From assembly GCA_905250115.1 (NCBI GenBank), contig CAJNOI010000003.1, forward strand, positions 1,180,523-1,244,522: a stretch of DNA of 64,000 bases, given 5' to 3'. The notes under the pieces were generated by a model. It saw nothing but the letters and a program-made list of their open reading frames with translations. It did not search any database and had not been told where the DNA came from. The position numbers and the translations under genes are program-made. Position 1 is the first letter of the stretch. Every line of letters begins with the position of its first letter. Of this stretch, positions 1 to 9,060 are shown in pieces. The stretch is from Adineta steineri. Taxonomy: Eukaryota > Rotifera > Eurotatoria > Adinetida > Adinetidae.

Positions 1-631
1 TCGTACACTAAAAATCATGAATATTAGATGTTGAAAATATTAGATAGGACAATAGAATAACTCTAATATTTTCTATATATATAATATCTCCTATATTTTT
101 TTGAAAATAAATTAATGGTAATAGTGAATTGCTTAAACTTAGTACAAAATGATTTAGTTAGTAGAGAACAATTGTAAATGATTAGTCTCTTGTTATTCCC
201 CAATAAATTTACAGAACATTTTTTTTTGAAGATATTTTAGTAGTTGAAATAAATGAAGCTTTGATTTCAAATAGATTTATAGAATTGTGAAAAAAGACTT
301 CTTCAATTATTCGTTATTCTTTTTAACTATTTACAATATTCGATAGACCTGTATATTCTTGACATTATTCACTTATTTAATAATTATTTGATTTTAAGTA
401 TTAGACTAAAATAAAAAACAATATCTGCATGTTTATTATTGAACATTGATAATCTTTTAAACAAAAATCAAATCAGTAAAAACGAATTTTTAGGTATACA
501 TTTTGAAGAGTAAATTGAGATGAAGTGTAATTTAAATCACACTAATATTTTTTTCTCTTGTTTGTTGTTTTATTTGTAAGACGACCTAAATGTAATACAA
601 TATAAAGAAATATTTTTCTTTAAAAACTTAC
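1..631. other. AT-rich stretch with no supported gene
   Basis: No reading frame with gene-like codon use is visible on either strand. If the minus-strand symporter-like exons at 632-1570 belong to a live gene, this stretch would be its next intron, because a GTAAGT-type donor (minus strand) directly follows the exon ending at 632. No continuation exon was recognised here, so the gene may be cut short. Confidence 0.4.
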
Positions 632-1570
632 CATTTAAGAACTCATCAACATTTTTCACACTGATTGTAAAGAAAAATTCCTCATGTTCATTGTCGTCGA
701 CATCATCTAGAAATTAGATATATATATATTTATATATGATGACAAAAAAATTCAACACGTACAATTAATATTGGTTAAATTCATTAACTCTAATCTGCAT
801 TCGTGAAATGACTGAAGCAAATTACTTTTTCTAAATATATTATGAATGTATAGTATTTATAAAATACTCAAACACTTACATTTTCAATAATTCAAATTTC
901 TTTGACTTGGTTATTTGTTGATAAATGTCCGTATCTTGCATGATATCTCAAAACGAATAAAGGGTGTGGGTTAAGAGAAGACAGATACTCACGCCCACAC
1001 CAAAAGTATATATTACCATTCAATGACCAACAATTAGACTATGAATGCAACTACTTGAAAAGTATATCCATTTTATTTGAATAAAACAAAGTCATATCGA
1101 CATCCGAAACGTTTTTATCGGGATGTCGATTGATTGTTCCAATCACATAAAAATTTCTAAAATAAAATATATATTGCAATCAGGAGTATAGGAAACAATA
1201 AAAAATATTAAAACTGTATCTTACTGATCAACTCCATGATGCCACCTAAAATAGAAGGATTCATGTTAGGAAAGAATAAAGACAATGTTTTATTGATCTT
1301 ACCCACAACTGCAACGCAAACAACATAATACACACATAGGGTAGTAGATGGAACAGGAGCAAGACTAACATTCGCTGCTTCTGCTCTGTTAACAGGTGGC
1401 CATTCAAATTTTTTATCGACATCAGGCTAAACAAATGATAAGTATGAGTTATTCTCTTCCAAATACTACTCTCTGGTAAAATTTCAATGTTTTGGTCTTA
1501 AAAAAATCTTTTACTCCTGAATTTTCAGATTACTCACCACTTGTTGGTCTGGAGAATGATTATCTGTCAT
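632..1570 (-). CDS. Possible SLC5-type sodium/solute symporter, first four exons only
   Basis: Four small minus-strand exons join in phase: 1570-1538, 1426-1303, 1245-1225 and 706-632, each with GT-AG borders. They read about 84 residues: a short acidic start, then a linker, one hydrophobic segment (LCVYYVVCVAVVG) and a stretch ending VDEFLNG. That order resembles the N-terminus of SLC5/SSS symporters, where a first membrane helix precedes a conserved FLxGG-type motif. A diverged copy at 28,977-29,505 has WADYVV before the helix, closer to the family pattern. The remaining 500 or so residues are not in the window, and the sequence beyond 632 shows no exon. It could be a gene running off the left edge or a dead 5' fragment. 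The family call is inference from a short match. Confidence 0.4.
961..1002. repeat. GGGTGTGGG / CCCACACC hairpin
   Basis: A short G-rich arm (GGGTGTGGG) is followed after about 20 bases by a complementary CCCACACC arm. Similar paired TGTGGG/CCCACA tracts occur near 7080, 8770 and 28,033. It lies inside the long intron between the third and fourth symporter-like exons. Confidence 0.6.
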
Positions 1571-1604
1571 ATCTGAAATATGTAGTCTAAAAAGTGTAGC
1601 TGCA

Positions 1605-1740
1605 AGATGGATCCTTGAGGTGCTCCAGCAAGCATTTTGATCGTTTTTGAAGATGCTTCTTCATGATGTATAGCAAATGTTCTTCCTTTTAGTCAGAGAG
1701 TAATCCATTTTATGAGAGAAAGTAGATCTATTGATCCATC
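1605..1740 (-). pseudogene. Reverse-transcriptase fragment (non-LTR type), broken
   Basis: Reading the minus strand from 1740 down gives about 45 residues with IKWITL, a stop, LKGRTFAIHH and then LAGAPQGSIL. The order (W-I-x-x-x-L-x-x-R, then GAPQGS followed by a hydrophobic run) is the pattern around the fingers/palm border of non-LTR retrotransposon reverse transcriptases, where GxPQGS is highly conserved. One in-frame stop interrupts it, and no catalytic YADD-type box is seen downstream, so it is a dead scrap. It sits immediately upstream of the symporter-like first exon. Confidence 0.5.
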
Positions 1741-2297
1741 TTCAATTAGTACCGACAAAATCTAAACGAAGGAAAATTATATTAGAACAATAGAATTAAT
1801 AATAATTCTTACTTGAACAGTTGATTTTGTTTTAATAGTATTTGGTGAATTTTCCATTATGGTAAAATGTTATTATTGTAAAAAGATATGACTGTCTATT
1901 TGTAAGAATTCTTTCCTTGTATATACTCATCGAAAGACAATATTCAAACTGGACTAAAAAAAAATAATCGTCGTCATCACTGATTCATGGGTTATACTAG
2001 CTTTTCTTCTCCAATAGACGATTAAGCAACATGTACAATGTAAGAGAAAATATATTTAAAAAACAACAACAACTTGCGTTTTAATAGTAGGGGCACATGC
2101 ATCTAGATTAAAGAAAGAAAAAACAACAATTGTATTGTGAGAGAAAGCATTTTCTTCCTTTCGATTTCATAAGCAAACTCGTCTAATAGAAAGCTTTTTT
2201 GAAATTTTTTTATTCACTTCTGTCAGTTCGTTCTCGGATCATCTTAGTTTTTCTCTATTTGCTTCCATCTAAGGAGGAATGTGCTTGAAGGTGCTGC

Positions 2298-2372
2298 ACC
2301 CACACCCACACCCACACCCATCTACACCCACATCCACATTCACACCCACGTCCTTACCCATGCCCATCCCAT
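2298..2372. repeat. CCCACA/CCCACG tandem tract (telomere-type repeat)
   Basis: About 12 units of a CCCACA-like hexamer with variants (CCCATC, CCACAT) run through this stretch. TGTGGG is the telomeric repeat reported for bdelloid rotifers, so this may be an interstitial telomere-like tract; a plain simple repeat is the alternative. Confidence 0.6.
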
Positions 2373-3559
2373 CCAGATAAGCCGCCACTGAATTTTTAAA
2401 AAAATTTCAGACTCCGAGCCGCCGCCGCTGTCGCCGTGGATGGATTGCTTGGCTTACATGTCTATTACTGATTTCTTTGTAATAAATTAACTCTTATCAT
2501 TTATCTTCATCTCCCTCTTTGAGTTACACTCTAACACAAGTTTATTTCTGCTATAGTATTTAGCAGTCATGACGCCAGATTTCAAACAGAATGAATTGTA
2601 ACAACAGGACGCAAAGAGAGTGTTTTTTTAGTGCTTCTGTAGAACAGAAAAAAAAGCGTCGGGACTGGAAGAGTAGCTTAGTTTCTTACTCGAAGACATT
2701 CTCTGAAAAAAGATTGCTATTTTATCTTTGTTCTTTCAGCCAATCCGATATTACCTTGTGTAATGAAATGTATATAAAGAAAAAAAAATTATATCGTCTG
2801 CTTTACACTGAGAAAAGAGTCAAGTCGTTAAAAACGTCCTTGAGCCTGTAATGTAGATACGAACAACCGCAATGATGGAGTTTGCCACAAGTTGTTGGTG
2901 GAATATATCTGTTACTACATGAAGCAGTTAAGCACATTTTATTATTATCATATCAGTGGAGAAATCTCAAACTAGGTCTGTACCGATAAAAAAAACTTTT
3001 TGTTACATATTGCATGTTTTCATCGTCAAAAATTCAACAGTTATTTTAAATGATGTTGTTTTCGATTCTTCATGTTAAAAACGCACCTAAGCATACGGCA
3101 AAATAGCACGAGAATATTTTGAGTGAGAGTGTGGATGTTGGTCCTTCATTTTGATCGCACTTTCACATCCTTAAAAAACTGCTTAGAAGCATGTTATTGT
3201 TAGAGTATGAACGTTCACTGAGTCTAACATTCATTATTCATGATACATGTACAGTCTTAGTCAGGAGATGACGATAAAAATCAATAGTAACAGTGATTAT
3301 CTTATTTTTTTCACTGTTCTATACAACATTTAGCTTATTCAGCGTTCATGAAGGATGCTACAATTTTACTTTAGTATCAATTTCGTTTAGCTAGTGTAGT
3401 CGTTTTCGAGATCAGAAGCTGTAAGCGAACATATAAACTATTTGTTCGCTATCCTTTCACATATACATCTATCTGGTATTTTCTCCTTTTTTTCACATAT
3501 ATTTTCTTATGGTATTTTTCCTTTCTTTATCTTGATTCGTTCTTCTTCTGTTCTTTTAA
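2373..3559. other. No supported gene
   Basis: I see no conserved coding sequence here. A lysine-rich frame at 2591-2851 has no recognisable domain and no splice context. A weak TGTGG/CCACA pair lies near 3125-3170. Confidence 0.4.
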
Positions 3560-3787
3560 CTAATATTGAAATTTCCAAGTGATGAATGAAAAGTTATCGC
3601 TTAGGTATTTTCCTAGAATATGTTGTATTATAAGATATGATGCTGATTCAGCATCTAAAGTTAAATGATTTCGTAATGGTTTAGAATTATCATCATCAGG
3701 TCGTTGTCGTATTGCTACAAAACTAAATGAATCAAAATCTACATTAATATTCGATGAAGCTTGGGATAGTGACACTAATTGGAAGAT
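3560..3787 (-). other. Coding-like minus-strand fragment of unknown family
   Basis: A minus-strand frame of about 71 residues has codon use like the real genes here and is preceded by an AATTAG acceptor-like site at about 3788. It contains DFDSFSFVAIRQRPDDDNS and ends SFITWKFQY before a stop at 3560. It could be the last exon of a gene whose remainder is lost. I do not recognise the family, and no partner exon was found. Confidence 0.3.
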
Positions 3788-3860
3788 TTCATGTTAAAAG
3801 TATGTTTTAATAGAGTTTCAATTCATTACTATCTAATTTTATCTATTGTCTCTTTTTTAG

Positions 3861-5056
3861 CACCACCTAAACTTACACGTGACTCAGAAAAACAACGTGT
3901 TCGATTGGGTGAAACATTAAAAGTTAAAAAGATGATCAACCATTAGCTGATGATGATCGTGTACGTATTCAAGAATTTGATGATTTTGTTGTTGTTACAA
4001 TACCTGGTTTGTATTTTATTAAATTTGTTTTTTTTTCTTTTCTAAATTCTATGTTTAATCTTATTCAGACACTGAACGAAGAGATGCTGGTAAATATGCA
4101 ATTAATGTTGCTAATGATTCAGGATTATGTAATGTTCCTTTGAAAGTTAAAGTCATTGGTATGATTAAAAACTATCATAAAACTTGAGATTAAAATTTTT
4201 TTTGTTATTTTTACAATAGCACCACCGCTTCCTCCAACTGGTCCATTTGAAATATCAAATGTATCGAAAGATCGTGCAACACTTTCATGGAAGCCACCAA
4301 AAGATGATGGTGATAGTAAAGTAACTGGTTATGTTGTTGAACGAGGTGATACATCAAAAGGAGCCGATGCTTTGATTCCAGCTACACAAGCAGGTAAAGA
4401 AACAACATTTACTGTTCCATCATTACTTGCTGAACATGAATATGATTTTCGTGTTATGGCTATTAATGAAAATGGTACTAGTGAACCATTACGTTCAACA
4501 GCATCAACTACGACTAAACTTCCATTCAGTATGTTAAATATGATTCGTTTTATTTTTTCTAAAAGTGTTTTTTTTTCCTAATTATTAATAGAACCAGCTA
4601 GTTCACCAGGACAATCGGATATCACTGGAATGACAAATAATACTGCCACACTTAATTGGAAGAAACCAACTTCTGATGGTGGTGGTGGTCCTATAACTAG
4701 TTATTGGATTGAAAAACGTGAAGGAAATATTGATAAATGGATATCAGTCAATATGTCATCATGTCAATCAACACATTTTACAGTACCATCATTAGTCGAA
4801 GATCATATTTATGAATTTTGTGTTACAGCAGAAAATGAAGCTAGAAAAGCAGCGCCATCTAATACAACTAAACCAACTAAAGTATACAGAAATGAAGTTT
4901 TTCAATATTTCTGAATAGGATTTTTTATTTTATTAGGTTAAAGATCCAAATGCATCTACACTATCAGAATTTCTTAAAAAATTAAAAGATGATGAAGGTA
5001 AAACAATTAAACTAGAATGTGAAGTTATTGAAACACCTAAACCTGATGTTGAATAG
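3861..5056 (+). pseudogene. Twitchin/titin-like muscle protein fragment (Ig-FN3-FN3-Ig), broken
   Basis: Five exon-like blocks with intact GT-AG borders occur at 3861-4006, 4069-4158, 4220-4528, 4592-4881 and 4937-5056. Read in order they give part of an Ig domain (DAGKYAINVANDSG), two FN3 domains (SWKPPKDDG and LNWKKPTSDG, each with a DFRV/EFCV strand) and the start of a second Ig domain (KLECEVIETPKP). The series matches the repeating Ig/FN3 region of twitchin/titin giant muscle kinases. Two lesions are visible. A frameshifting deletion removes roughly 20-25 residues of the first Ig domain after ETLKVK. A TAG at 5054 stands where the conserved Ig tryptophan codon (TGG) is expected. The fragment then runs into the gap at 5073. 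It looks like a dead partial duplicate; assembly error next to the gap is the alternative. Confidence 0.75.
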
Positions 5057-5072
5057 TTTGTTTCTTTTTTTT

Positions 5073-5172
5073 NNNNNNNNNNNNNNNNNNNNNNNNNNNN
5101 NNNNNNNNNNNNNNNNNNNNNNNNNNNNNNNNNNNNNNNNNNNNNNNNNNNNNNNNNNNNNNNNNNNNNNNN
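5073..5172. other. Assembly gap (100 N)
   Basis: A run of exactly 100 N, the usual placeholder for a gap of unknown size. Just after it, a short serine/acidic frame (GSDSSDQEESES) ends at a stop near 5236; its origin is unclear. The join across the gap should not be trusted as contiguous. Confidence 0.98.
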
Positions 5173-5579
5173 TAGTGGTTCTGATAGCTCTGATCAAGAG
5201 GAATCCGAATCTATCGTCAGAATTTCTATAGCATAAAGTAGTGCAAAACTACGTCAGTTATAAAGAATAAAGTACCTTAGAAAACGGTTCCGGAGAGTTT
5301 TGGTATTTGGGCTACAGCTCTTCAACAAGACGTCCTATAACTTTTGTCCAAGCATGAAAAAGTCTTAGAATTGTTTATTACACAAGCTCTGAAAGTTTCA
5401 AACAATTTGGTGAATGTTGTGTATTTTTGTCACAAGTACGATGGAAATAGCCCGTATTTGATATACTAGAAAGAAACGTGTACAAACACGCTCGAAAATA
5501 TGATTGCGCCGGAAAGCATTAAATGTTTTTCAGAAACTTGTTAATTGACACGCACATTATTTCTTTTTCCGACTGCGTT
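5173..5579. other. No supported gene
   Basis: Apart from the 20-codon acidic tail just after the gap, nothing coding or repetitive is recognisable here. Confidence 0.35.
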
Positions 5580-6085
5580 TTAAAACGTTATAATTTTTTC
5601 CCGGAAAAAAACTTGTTCATCATCATAATTATATTCTCCTTGTTGGAAGAATTTTTTGTACTCATTTCTGCATCCACCTTCCAGAAAAACACTTATTTAT
5701 TCGCATCCTCCGATTCTTTCGCGGAAAAAAAGCTGTCTATCATCGTTCTTACATTCTCAATATTGGAAAAAATATTTTTTGCTCTTATTGTTACATTTTT
5801 GTTTAGAGAAAAACTCATTCATTCTCTTCCTTAAATTCTTTCCCGGAAAAAAGCTGTCTGTCATCGCTCTTATACTCAATATCAGAAGAAATATTTTTTG
5901 TCCTCATCGTTACATTTTTTTTCAGAGAAAAAACGTATTTATTCTCGTCTTTAGACTCTTTCTCGGAAAAAAGTTGTCTGTCATCGTTCTTACACTCAAT
6001 ATCAGAAGAAATATTTTTTTTCTCATCGTTACATTCTTTTTTAGCAAAAAATTATTATCATTCTCGTACAGAGAGAAAAAAATTG
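5580..6085. repeat. About four tandem copies of a 120-bp degenerate unit
   Basis: A CGGAAAAAA-type anchor recurs at about 5602, 5722, 5844 and 5964, giving periods of 120, 122 and 120 bp. Each unit continues with CTGTCT(G/A)TCATCGTTCTTA, a CTCAATAT(C/T)-GAAGAAATATTTTTT block and a TCATCGTTACATT block. The last two copies are the most alike. Long open frames through this stretch are products of the repeat and not genes. Confidence 0.8.
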
Positions 6086-6104
6086 ATTCATAACTCGGTG
6101 GCAA

Positions 6105-6716
6105 GTAGTAAGTGTGGTGCTATTTTTTTGTCTTTTGGTGGATAGATGTAAAGACTAAAGATGAATTCGAGTAATAGTCGTGCTAGTAAGGGTGAGCAAA
6201 ACAATCTCATCTTCAAATAACTTAGCATCAGTGTAAAGGAAATAATCTACTTCACTACATTAAATAACTTCCGAAGTTTAGGATTTAGCGCAAGAAATAA
6301 TGTGATGACAATAATATCTCGACTACATCTCGTAACGTAATGGCGAAAGGAATCATTTCATAATCCTAGTGAATAACCACAACTGAAACTTTACAGACTA
6401 TGATATTAGTTTCAAATTCTAATAATCACACTAAAACTTTGCAAATGTGATCAACAGAAAACTCGAAAAGTTAGATGGTCCAATACTTCGAGAGTTAAAG
6501 TTTCCGTTGAGTGGAACGGTAAAAGAAAGATTCACCAGATGAATACGTAAATACATCGTTAAACAGGTGAAATGTGAAATATCCGAACAGTTGAATCAGT
6601 GAATAATTGAGTAGCATATAGATGCTCTTAGCCACTATATTATAAGCAAAGTATTGTTTCACCTTTCTCTCGTTCGTGCCAGTTTTCTCACTTATTAAAT
6701 CTTGACTATGTCTGTC
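6105..6716. other. No supported gene
   Basis: Unique-looking sequence between the tandem repeat and the inverted repeat. I see no conserved coding frame. Confidence 0.35.
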
Positions 6717-7748
6717 ATTAAGGCTCCCTTCCAAACCCTAGTTTCTATTTTCGCTTCTGAACATCCAATCTTGCTGAAATTTTCAGGAGAGTTGTGTCCC
6801 ATGATAGATATCTCACAGTAAACATTTCAGCTCAAAATATTGAGTCTACCAAGTTTTGCCTGAAGATTACCGGTCAAAATGGTGGGGTCCGGGTTTCCCA
6901 AGTCCTGCTGCTATCTTAAACGCTGGAAAGCTCGGGTTTGTTTTAAAATATCTCAAAGACCTAGCAGTTCAACTTAGCAGAGCCCGAATTTTAATTTTCG
7001 CTTTTAATTTTTTTTGTTGAAGTTTATCTTATAGTGTACAGTAATGATAGGGCATGTACTATGATATCATCTTGAGGGTATGGATGTGGATATTCTATTT
7101 ATTTCAAACCCACGCCGACACTCATCCACAAACACACCCTGATGTATGAGAAATCACTGAAAAAAAGTATTTCATCTAAAGTTATCATAGTAAAAGTCGT
7201 CAACTTCACTTCTCAAACTTATTTCACGTTTTTTTCACAATGCGTTTTTTTGCTTTAACACTTTCGTATTTCCCAAATCTCTTCGCCATTTTAAACGCTA
7301 GAGAGCTCGGATTGGTTTCAAAATGAAGAGAATGCTTCACTCTAGAACTTATTAGGGCCAAAATTTCAGATTTTTGTTTATTATCTCAAGAGATTATAAT
7401 GCATGACAGTATATGCCCTATCATTACCGTACACTATAAGATAAACTTCAACAAAAAAAATCAAAAGCGAAAATTAAAATTCGAGCTCTGCTAAGTTAAA
7501 CTGCTAGGCCTTTGGGATATTTTTAAACAAACCCGAGCTTTCTAGCGTTTAAGATAGCAACAGGATTTGGGAAACCCGGACCCCACCATTTTGACCGGTA
7601 ATCTTCAGGCAAAACTTGGTAGACTCAATATTTTGAGCTGAAATGTTTACTGTGAGATACCTATCATGGGACACAACTCTCCTGAAAATTTCAGCAAGAT
7701 TGGATGTTGAAAAGCGAAAATAGAAATTAGAGTTTGGGGGAAGTCTTA
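6717..7748. mobile_element. Long inverted repeat (foldback element), arms about 360 bp
   Basis: Left arm 6717-7076 and right arm 7384-7748 are near-complementary over their full length. Shared landmarks are TTGACCGGTAATCTTCAGGC near the arm middle, TAGTGTACAGTAATGATAGG near the inner end and ACATCCAATCTTGCTGAAAT near the outer end. The 310-bp centre contains a shorter third copy of the arm module (TTTTAAACGCTAGAGAGCTCGG, about 7290) in the left-arm direction. No transposase frame is present. A non-autonomous foldback DNA transposon is the simplest reading; clear target-site duplications were not identified. Confidence 0.75.
7078..7140. repeat. Weak TGTGG / CCCAC pair inside the foldback centre
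   Basis: A GGATGTGG arm and a later ACCCACGCC...CATCC arm form a loose hairpin, similar in kind to those near 961, 8770 and 28,033. Confidence 0.4.
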
Positions 7749-8180
7749 AAAATATATAGGTTTTAGATGTATCAAACTATTAGTATTAGTGATACATGCT
7801 AACTATAGTCACCACTGTGAAAAATCAGCAGTTTTGAGAAAATGTTATTTTGTAGTTTAGGGTGTCTCAGAAAAACCGATTTATTGCCGTGAAAGCTCAT
7901 CATAAACCCAACAACCTATAGTGCGTTTGATAGCCAACACTTTGCTCTATCTGATAAGCTATAAATCAAAAAATCAAAAAATTTGCCGAAAACTGACATT
8001 TCAGGGCGGGGGAGCCTTAACTATAGACTTATTGTTTAAAACCTCTCCGAGATGACATTTATTTAGCAAAATCAAGAACTAGGTTAATAGAAAAATAATA
8101 GGACTTTATTGCACTAACTCTATCAGCTATGATCAGTTTCTCTACAATGAGTAAAACACAGATGAAAGTATGTAAAAAGT
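7749..8180. other. No supported gene
   Basis: Sequence between two inverted repeats. No conserved coding or structured element is recognised. Confidence 0.35.
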
Positions 8181-8490
8181 ACGTAAGTGAAGTAAGCAGC
8201 CGATTCGAGTATTTCCACCGGCGATTCGCCTGTGATGGGTTCCAGACGAGTGCCAAGCACAACTCAACGAGCTCTATCGAATGGTGTGCTCAGAGTTTTC
8301 GTAGCTCAAAGTAAAACTTTTTCGATTTTAGTGGAGCCATCTTAGGTCAAAAAATTATATTTTGAGTTACGAAAAATCGGAGCACACCGTTCGATAGAGC
8401 TCGTTGAGTTATGCTTGGAACTCGTCTGGAACGCATCACAGGCGAATCACTGGTGGAAATGCTCGAATCGGCTGCTTACTTCACTTACGT
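8181..8490. mobile_element. Inverted repeat with about 130-bp arms and 45-bp loop
   Basis: Left arm 8181-8312 and right arm 8356-8490 are complementary with few mismatches (outer ends ACGTAAGTGAAGTAAGCAGCC and its complement; shared inner block GAGCTCTATCGAA). No open frame of note lies inside beyond frames created by the palindrome itself. It looks like a small foldback or MITE-type element. Confidence 0.7.
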
Positions 8491-8525
8491 GTAAAAAGTT
8501 GCATATATTGTAAATTTTTTTGAAT

Positions 8526-8684
8526 TCTACTTTTTGGAAAATCGATCTTAAATAAGCTCAAGCATTTTATAAGGTTATGATATATTCAGTGACTTTCTAT
8601 AAATTGGAAAATAAAGCATTTTCCAATTTATAGAAATCAAGTTTGATTTTCGAGAAGATTTAATTTCTAAAAAGTAGAAAATAA
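8526..8684. repeat. Nested AT-rich hairpin
   Basis: TTTCTATAAATTGGAAAA and its exact complement are separated by seven bases at about 8594-8636. Outer CTACTTTTT / AAAAAGTAG ends pair around them. The whole could fold as one imperfect hairpin of about 155 bp. Confidence 0.6.
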
Positions 8685-8768
8685 ACAGTGATTGCGAACA
8701 AAATTCAAAATCGACTCCGATTTAGAGGAATCAATCCATTATATGCGACATATCATCTCGAGAGTGGA

Positions 8769-8935
8769 AGTATGGATGTGGGCGTCGGTGTAGTTGGATG
8801 TGGGCAGGAGCGAGTATGGATGTATGATAATACAATATCCATCCATGCCCACACCCACCCACATCTCTACCCACACACCCATACCCACACCACACACACA
8901 TACACCCTCACCCACACCCTTCTTTAAAACCAGTT
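8769..8935. repeat. TGTGGG ... CCCACA double tract (telomere-type repeat, inverted)
   Basis: Two GGATGTGGGC blocks on the left face a run of CCCACA-type hexamers on the right (about 8847-8920). The open frames crossing it are repeat-derived. It lies about 130 bp upstream of the RNF213-like start codon, so it could be part of that gene's upstream region; no regulatory role is shown. Confidence 0.6.
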
Positions 8936-9060
8936 TTGATATTTTTAGTAATTGTATTTTGGATATTTTGTCAGAGTTCGTCTCATATATATTTTAGATA
9001 TTGTGAACAGAACTACTATACGAAAGTACCGCATTAGCGTACGTACTTCGCAAATACGAA

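Noticed and set aside
5580-6085. CRISPR array
   Set aside because: The repeats are contiguous 120-bp tandem units without spacers, in a eukaryotic setting.
5523-6104. Three overlapping open frames of 60-145 codons
   Set aside because: They arise from the 120-bp tandem repeat, read in several frames with similar repeated peptides, and have no domain.
8688-8997. Histidine/threonine/proline-rich open frames
   Set aside because: They are translations of the CCCACA repeat tract.
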